From Nonomuraea ceibae (lineage in GTDB: Bacteria > Actinomycetota > Actinomycetes > Streptosporangiales > Streptosporangiaceae): 35,841 nt of DNA. The notes beneath the pieces are model-generated. The model searched no databases, had not been told where the DNA came from, and saw only the letters and a list, made by a program, of their open reading frames with translations. Below are positions 32,456 to 35,841 of this stretch, in pieces. Where the stretch lies: contig NZ_JAHKRO010000072.1 in NCBI RefSeq assembly GCF_019396325.1, positions 1 through 35,841 of the forward strand. The letters are read 5' to 3'. How positions within the stretch are numbered: the first letter of the stretch is position 1; each line of letters starts with the position of its first letter. Position numbers and translations under genes: made by a program.

Positions 32456-33337
32456 TCATCGAGCCGAGCCATCGCGGACGAGGTCGAGAAAGCTCGCGAC
32501 CAACGGCGGGAGATGACCGGGATTCCAGACCGCGGCGATGCGCCACTCCGCTGCCGGATGCCGGAGCGGCGTGATCATGATCGGCGAGGGAGCGATGCGG
32601 GCGGCGCTCGCCGGGACGAACGCGGCGTCGCTCCCGGCCGCCACGAGCGCCAGCACGGTCTGCAGGTCATGCGCCTCCTGGAAGATTCTGGGCCGGGCCC
32701 CGACGGCGGTGCAGAAGCGGTTGATCTGACGTGCCAGTCCTGGGCCTCTGGCTGTCACCAACTGGACGAAATCCCGGCGATCCACCCAGCGTGAGATGTC
32801 TGCCGGGTCAGGTGGAGGGGGATCTCCATGATCGGCCGAGGCGAGCGCAAGGCGGTCGGTCCCCAGGATCAGCCGCCCCCAGCCGTCCTCATCGGGAAGG
32901 CGGACGAAGCCGACGTCCAGTTCGTCAGCGCGAAGCCTGTCGAGCTGCTCCTGGGAGGACATGTCCTCCAGCGTGACGTACGCGTCGGGACGGCTGCGCC
33001 GGAAGGCCGCCACCAGGCGCGGAGTCAGGTCGATGCTGGAGAGCCCGAAGCCGACCGACAGCCTGCCGATCTCGCCGCCGGCCATCCTGGCCATCCGCAC
33101 GGCCAAGGCGTCGGCCCGTCGCACCAGATCCTGCGCCTCCGGCAACAGGGCCGCTCCGAGCTCGGTCGGTGTGGCGCCGTGGCGCCCGCGGTGGAACAAC
33201 CGGCCCCCGACCTGTGCCTCCAGGGACTGGATCTGCTTCGTCAGCGTGGGTTGCGTCACCAGGAGCAGCCGGGCGGCGCGCCCGTAGTTGCGCTGCTCGG
33301 CCACGGTGAGAAAGGCGCGGAGCAGACCGATGTCCAT
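32456..33337 (-). CDS. LysR-family transcriptional regulator
   Basis: A 293-residue LTTR. The N-terminal winged helix (1-60) is FLTVAEQRNYGRAARLLLVTQPTLTKQIQSLE in family pattern, followed by GGRLFHRGRHGATPTELG. The ligand-binding domain (about 90-290) has LSVGFGLSSIDLTPRLVAAF at its start and VLALVAAGSDAAFVPASAA near the end. It is divergent from the nitrilase-family gene with a 91-bp spacer that contains a TATGG-N4-CCATA palindrome, so it probably controls that gene and itself. The inducer is unknown. The ATG at 33337 gives the standard MDIGLLRAFL start. Confidence 0.92.
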   Translation of the reverse strand: MDIGLLRAFLTVAEQRNYGRAARLLLVTQPTLTKQIQSLEAQVGGRLFHRGRHGATPTELGAALLPEAQDLVRRADALAVRMARMAGGEIGRLSVGFGLSSIDLTPRLVAAFRRSRPDAYVTLEDMSSQEQLDRLRADELDVGFVRLPDEDGWGRLILGTDRLALASADHGDPPPPDPADISRWVDRRDFVQLVTARGPGLARQINRFCTAVGARPRIFQEAHDLQTVLALVAAGSDAAFVPASAARIAPSPIMITPLRHPAAEWRIAAVWNPGHLPPLVASFLDLVRDGSAR

Positions 33338-33347
33338 TCGTTCATCC

Positions 33348-33361
33348 TATGGAACGCCATA
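33348..33361. promoter_or_regulatory. Palindrome TATGG-N4-CCATA, probable LysR binding site
   Basis: The only clear dyad in the 91-bp space between the divergent LysR and nitrilase genes. Related CATTC words flank it (33335 and 33365). Position and symmetry fit a LysR regulatory site, though the spacing is not the classical T-N11-A. Confidence 0.5.
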
Positions 33362-33428
33362 AAACATTCATTGGACGCATCGGAGTCTCGTGCGGTGTCC
33401 TGGTGTCCTGAACGGGTGACGGGAGGCC

Positions 33429-34451
33429 ATGATGGAGCAGCCAGACCAGGCGAAGGGCGACGGGTTGAGATGCGCGAGCGTGCAGTTCGAGCACCGGCCG
33501 GATGACAAGGCCTACAACCTGGGCCGGGTCGAACACTACGTGCGGGAGGCCGTCGGCGGTGGGGCGCACCTCGTCGCCTTCCCGGAGATGTGCTTGCTGG
33601 GTTACTGGCACCTGCGCCGGCATTCGGCCGAGCGGCTGCGCGAGCTGGCCGAGCCGTTGACGGGGCCATCCGTCGGCCGCGTACGCGATCTGGCGGTGGA
33701 GCGCGGCGTGGCTGTGGGTGCGGGGTTCCTGGAGGCCGACGAGCAGGGGCGGCTGTTCAACAGCTATGCCGTATGCCTGCCGGACGGGCAGGTCCACCGG
33801 CACCGCAAGCTGCACGCCTTCGAACACGAGGCGATCAGCAGCGGCGATGCCTACACCGTCTTCGACACTCCGTGGGGCGTACGCGCGGGCATCCTGATCT
33901 GCTGGGACAACAACCTGGTCGAGAACGTACGGGCGACCGCACTGATGGGCGCCTCCGTGCTCATCGCGCCGCACCAGACCGGCGGCACCGCCTCCCGCAG
34001 CCCACATGGCATGCGGCCCATCCCTGCGGAGCTCTGGCACCGCAGGCACCACGACCCCGAAGCGATCGAAGCGGAGCTGCGCGGACCGAACGGACGCGAG
34101 TGGCTGATGCGCTGGCTGCCCGCCCGGGCCCACGACAACGGCCTGTTCGTCGTGTTCAGCAATGGTGTCGGGGAGGACGATGACGAGATCCGTACCGGCA
34201 ACGCGATGATCCTCGACCCCTATGGCCGCGTCCTCGCCGAGACCTGGGCCGCCGCTGATGCCATGGTCGCTGCCGACCTCGACCTGAGCCTGCTGCCCTT
34301 GTCCACCGGACGACGCTGGCTGCAGGGCCGGCGTCCCGAACTGTACGACATCCTCACCCGCCGGTTCGGCGACGAGCGCGATCCGCGCACCGCGCGCTTC
34401 GCCGCCGATCCAGTGCCCATCCTCCGCGTCCCGCGATCTGACCGGAGCTGA
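33429..34451 (+). CDS. Nitrilase-superfamily carbon-nitrogen hydrolase
   Basis: A 340-residue hydrolase with the catalytic Glu-Lys-Cys triad: Glu53 in AFPEMCLLGYW, Lys127 in HRHRKLH and Cys158 in ILICWDNNLVEN. Such enzymes cleave amides, carbamoyl groups or nitriles. The ENVRATALMGASVLIAPHQTGG block and a long insert with SPHGMRPI and WLMRWLPARAHDNGLFVVFSNGVG place it in a common but uncharacterised actinobacterial subgroup; I cannot name a substrate. Two ATGs lie in a row (33429, 33432) after GGGAGG; the second has better spacing. It is probably regulated by the divergent LysR gene. Confidence 0.87.
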   Translation: MMEQPDQAKGDGLRCASVQFEHRPDDKAYNLGRVEHYVREAVGGGAHLVAFPEMCLLGYWHLRRHSAERLRELAEPLTGPSVGRVRDLAVERGVAVGAGFLEADEQGRLFNSYAVCLPDGQVHRHRKLHAFEHEAISSGDAYTVFDTPWGVRAGILICWDNNLVENVRATALMGASVLIAPHQTGGTASRSPHGMRPIPAELWHRRHHDPEAIEAELRGPNGREWLMRWLPARAHDNGLFVVFSNGVGEDDDEIRTGNAMILDPYGRVLAETWAAADAMVAADLDLSLLPLSTGRRWLQGRRPELYDILTRRFGDERDPRTARFAADPVPILRVPRSDRS

Positions 34452-34589
34452 TCGGCCGCCGCTCAGCGAAGCCCGTGACGGCGTCCTGGACCCGCGGTCG
34501 GGCGCGCCATGACGAGGAGCTTGATCATGTCATGGGGGAGGACTGACGACGAGCCCGACCGGGGCGGCTCGGTGGTGTCTTCAGGTCGT

Positions 34590-35075
34590 TCAGCGTTTCC
34601 CTGGCGCGTACCAGAGTCTGCCGGGCAGGTTGCCGCGTCTGATCACTTGCACGCGCCACGGCTCCAGCCGCAGGACGTGCAGCTTCGGGTCTTCCGGGTC
34701 GCGCCAGAAGTTGCCCAGGTTGTAGCCCGCCCCCTGGGGGCTCGTACGCCGGTAAAGGTCCCAGACGTGGCGCTTGGTCTCCAGGTCGTCGACCCAGGTG
34801 GCGACGGTGTCGATGCTCACCGCGTTCTGCCGCGGCGTCCAGTAGGAGAACGTGCTGTGCGGGTTGCCCGCCAGGTGGGCGGCCTTGACAGGTGTCTTGT
34901 AGGTGGCGAGCCAGCCCAGTGGCAGGCCGTCGACGCTCTCCCAGACGGGGATCAGCACCCGTGCACGGGGTCGTCCCTTCTGGTCGACCGTCGTCATGGT
35001 CGCATACACGATGTCGCCGATGTAGGTGTCGAACTCGTCCTTGATCTCGTCGAACGACGCCACGTGGTTGGTCAT
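34590..35075 (-). CDS. Pyridoxamine 5'-phosphate oxidase-like flavin/F420-binding protein
   Basis: A 161-residue split-barrel protein: FDEIKDEFDTYIGDIVYATMTTVDQKGRP in family pattern, then RARVLIPVWESV, LGWLATYKTPVKAAHLAGNP and FSYWTPRQNAVSI. Members bind FMN or F420 and reduce or oxidise small molecules; the substrate is unknown. The ATG at 35075 has AAGGAGAC with good spacing, and the family match starts there; an upstream extension of the frame has no such site. It follows the F420-type gene on the same strand after a 147-bp gap, in which no promoter was recognised. Confidence 0.85.
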   Translation of the reverse strand: MTNHVASFDEIKDEFDTYIGDIVYATMTTVDQKGRPRARVLIPVWESVDGLPLGWLATYKTPVKAAHLAGNPHSTFSYWTPRQNAVSIDTVATWVDDLETKRHVWDLYRRTSPQGAGYNLGNFWRDPEDPKLHVLRLEPWRVQVIRRGNLPGRLWYAPGKR

Positions 35076-35222
35076 CGTCGTCTCCTTGCTGCTCGAACGA
35101 TTGCGGGGGCGGATCCTTGGGCCGGTTCGGTACGCGACGGGGGTGCGCAGGCGGAAGGCCATGACGACCGTCCTGGCCGTGGGGTCGGAGATCCGTCCGC
35201 ACTGAGTCACGTTCGTGGGTTC

Positions 35223-35684
35223 CTACAGCGGGTGTGGATCTGTCTGCCTTGGTCTGATGGGCTCCAGGACGACCACGGGGATCTTCCTACGGCTCCTGGC
35301 CTCGTAGCTCCGGTAGACCGGCGCGAGCTCGGCCATCATGCGCCAGAGCCGCTCCCGCTCCGGCCCTTCGGCGGTACGCGCCCTGGCGGTGAACCGCTCG
35401 CCGAGGATCTGCACGCCGACCTCCGGGTTGGCCACCACGTTGAGGTACCAACCGGGATGCGTGTGGGTGATGGCCGAGCCGGACGCCACCAGCACGTAGC
35501 GGCCGTCGTCCTCGCCGAAGAACAGTCCCGTGCGCAGCCACCGGCCCGACTTTCGTCCCTTGACGGTGAGGACGAGGTTGGTCACCCCTCCTTCCAGGTA
35601 GCCGTCGCGGCCGTCCGTGGCCAGATAGCGGCGCACGTGCTCGGCGACTGACGGGTCAGGGCTGTCCGTGGCGTCGTCCCACAT
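35223..35684 (-). CDS. F420H2-dependent (Ddn-like) nitroreductase family protein
   Basis: A 153-residue deazaflavin-dependent oxidoreductase. Seen: LVLTVKGRKSGRWLRTGLFF (the KGRKSG contact typical of the family), YVLVASGSAITHTHPGWYLN and ANPEVGVQILGERF. These split-barrel enzymes use reduced F420, an actinobacterial cofactor, to reduce nitro compounds, quinones or other substrates. The ATG at 35684 has GGGAGG upstream and overlaps the stop of a 34-codon frame (TGATG), so translation is coupled. With the SDR end upstream it looks like a small redox operon. Confidence 0.88.
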   Translation of the reverse strand: MWDDATDSPDPSVAEHVRRYLATDGRDGYLEGGVTNLVLTVKGRKSGRWLRTGLFFGEDDGRYVLVASGSAITHTHPGWYLNVVANPEVGVQILGERFTARARTAEGPERERLWRMMAELAPVYRSYEARSRRKIPVVVLEPIRPRQTDPHPL

Positions 35685-35788
35685 CAGCGGCCTCCCTCGG
35701 TGCTGCCCCGGACGGGCTCGGCGCCGACCGCGGGCTCACGCCTGGCCGGATGGACGGGGATCGTGAAGGTGTCGAAATCGATGCTCAT
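35684..35788 (-). CDS. Short peptide gene coupled to the F420 reductase
   Basis: A 34-codon frame, ATG 35788 with AAAGG upstream, starting SIDFDTFTIPVHPARREP, with a stop that overlaps the next ATG (TGATG). I do not recognise the peptide. It may be a real small protein, a translational leader for the reductase gene, or the leftover start of a lost longer gene. Confidence 0.45.
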   Translation of the reverse strand: MSIDFDTFTIPVHPARREPAVGAEPVRGSTEGGR

Positions 35789-35805
35789 GGTCGTGACCTT
35801 TCTGT

Positions 35806-35841
35806 TCACGGGCCGCCGTCGACCGGGAGTTCGACATTGGT
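35806..35841 (-). CDS. C-terminal end of a short-chain dehydrogenase/reductase
   Basis: Only the last 11 codons lie in the window: TNVELPVDGGP and a stop. The (T)G/NVxLPVDGG ending is highly typical of SDR-family oxidoreductases. It is followed after 17 bp by the small peptide gene and then the F420-type gene on the same strand, so all three are likely one transcript. The rest lies beyond the right edge. Confidence 0.6.
   Translation of the reverse strand, partial: TNVELPVDGGP

Overview
The window looks like chromosomal DNA of a high-GC actinomycete, most likely Streptosporangiales (Nonomuraea/Streptosporangium-like). This is inferred from the very high G+C, GTG starts, many 4-nt stop/start overlaps, a pca operon in the actinobacterial order, a SecD-SecF fusion and several SpoIIE-type phosphatases. 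No rRNA, tRNA, CRISPR array or replication origin was seen.

Left part (1-3463): the N-terminus of an exported alpha/beta hydrolase (minus), a class C beta-lactamase-like serine hydrolase, a 440-bp repeat-rich spacer and mannose-6-phosphate isomerase (manA). Then comes a complete beta-ketoadipate operon on the minus strand, pcaI-J-F-H-G-B-L (9564 to 3464). It converts protocatechuate to succinyl-CoA and acetyl-CoA, and nearly all of its genes overlap or touch. A divergently transcribed double-length IclR regulator sits opposite it. A perfect 14-bp palindrome lies just downstream of a good promoter for the operon. PcaB appears to lack about 50 C-terminal-domain residues, and its start lies in a 15-bp tandem duplication.

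Middle (11164-21461): a secreted modular GH10 xylanase with a clear promoter and a CGAAACTTTCG operator; a membrane SpoIIE-type phosphatase; two overlapping DksA/TraR zinc-finger genes ending in a strong hairpin terminator; two small exported or membrane proteins; a SecDF fusion; and a GAF-SpoIIE phosphatase overlapping an FRG-domain gene.

Region 21527-26407: a tightly coupled trio of YbdK-type carboxylate-amine ligase, N-acetylglutaminylglutamine-type amidotransferase (AsnO-like) and S9 prolyl oligopeptidase. It resembles an osmolyte or peptide-amide pathway, but the expected Ngg synthetase is not present. The peptidase carries a Gly-rich repeat insert.

Region 26408-29340 is a gene graveyard of lower G+C. 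It holds a stop-interrupted epoxide hydrolase N-terminus, an IS5-type transposase tail, a Tn3-type transposase N-terminal scrap and a decayed tyrosine recombinase. One small membrane protein gene looks intact.

Right part (29360-35841): an accessory segment with less extreme base composition. It contains a histidine/aromatic ammonia-lyase, a frameshifted nitroreductase, a conserved small protein, a divergent LysR/nitrilase pair, a pyridoxamine-phosphate-oxidase-like protein, and an F420-type nitroreductase coupled to a 34-residue peptide and the end of an SDR gene.
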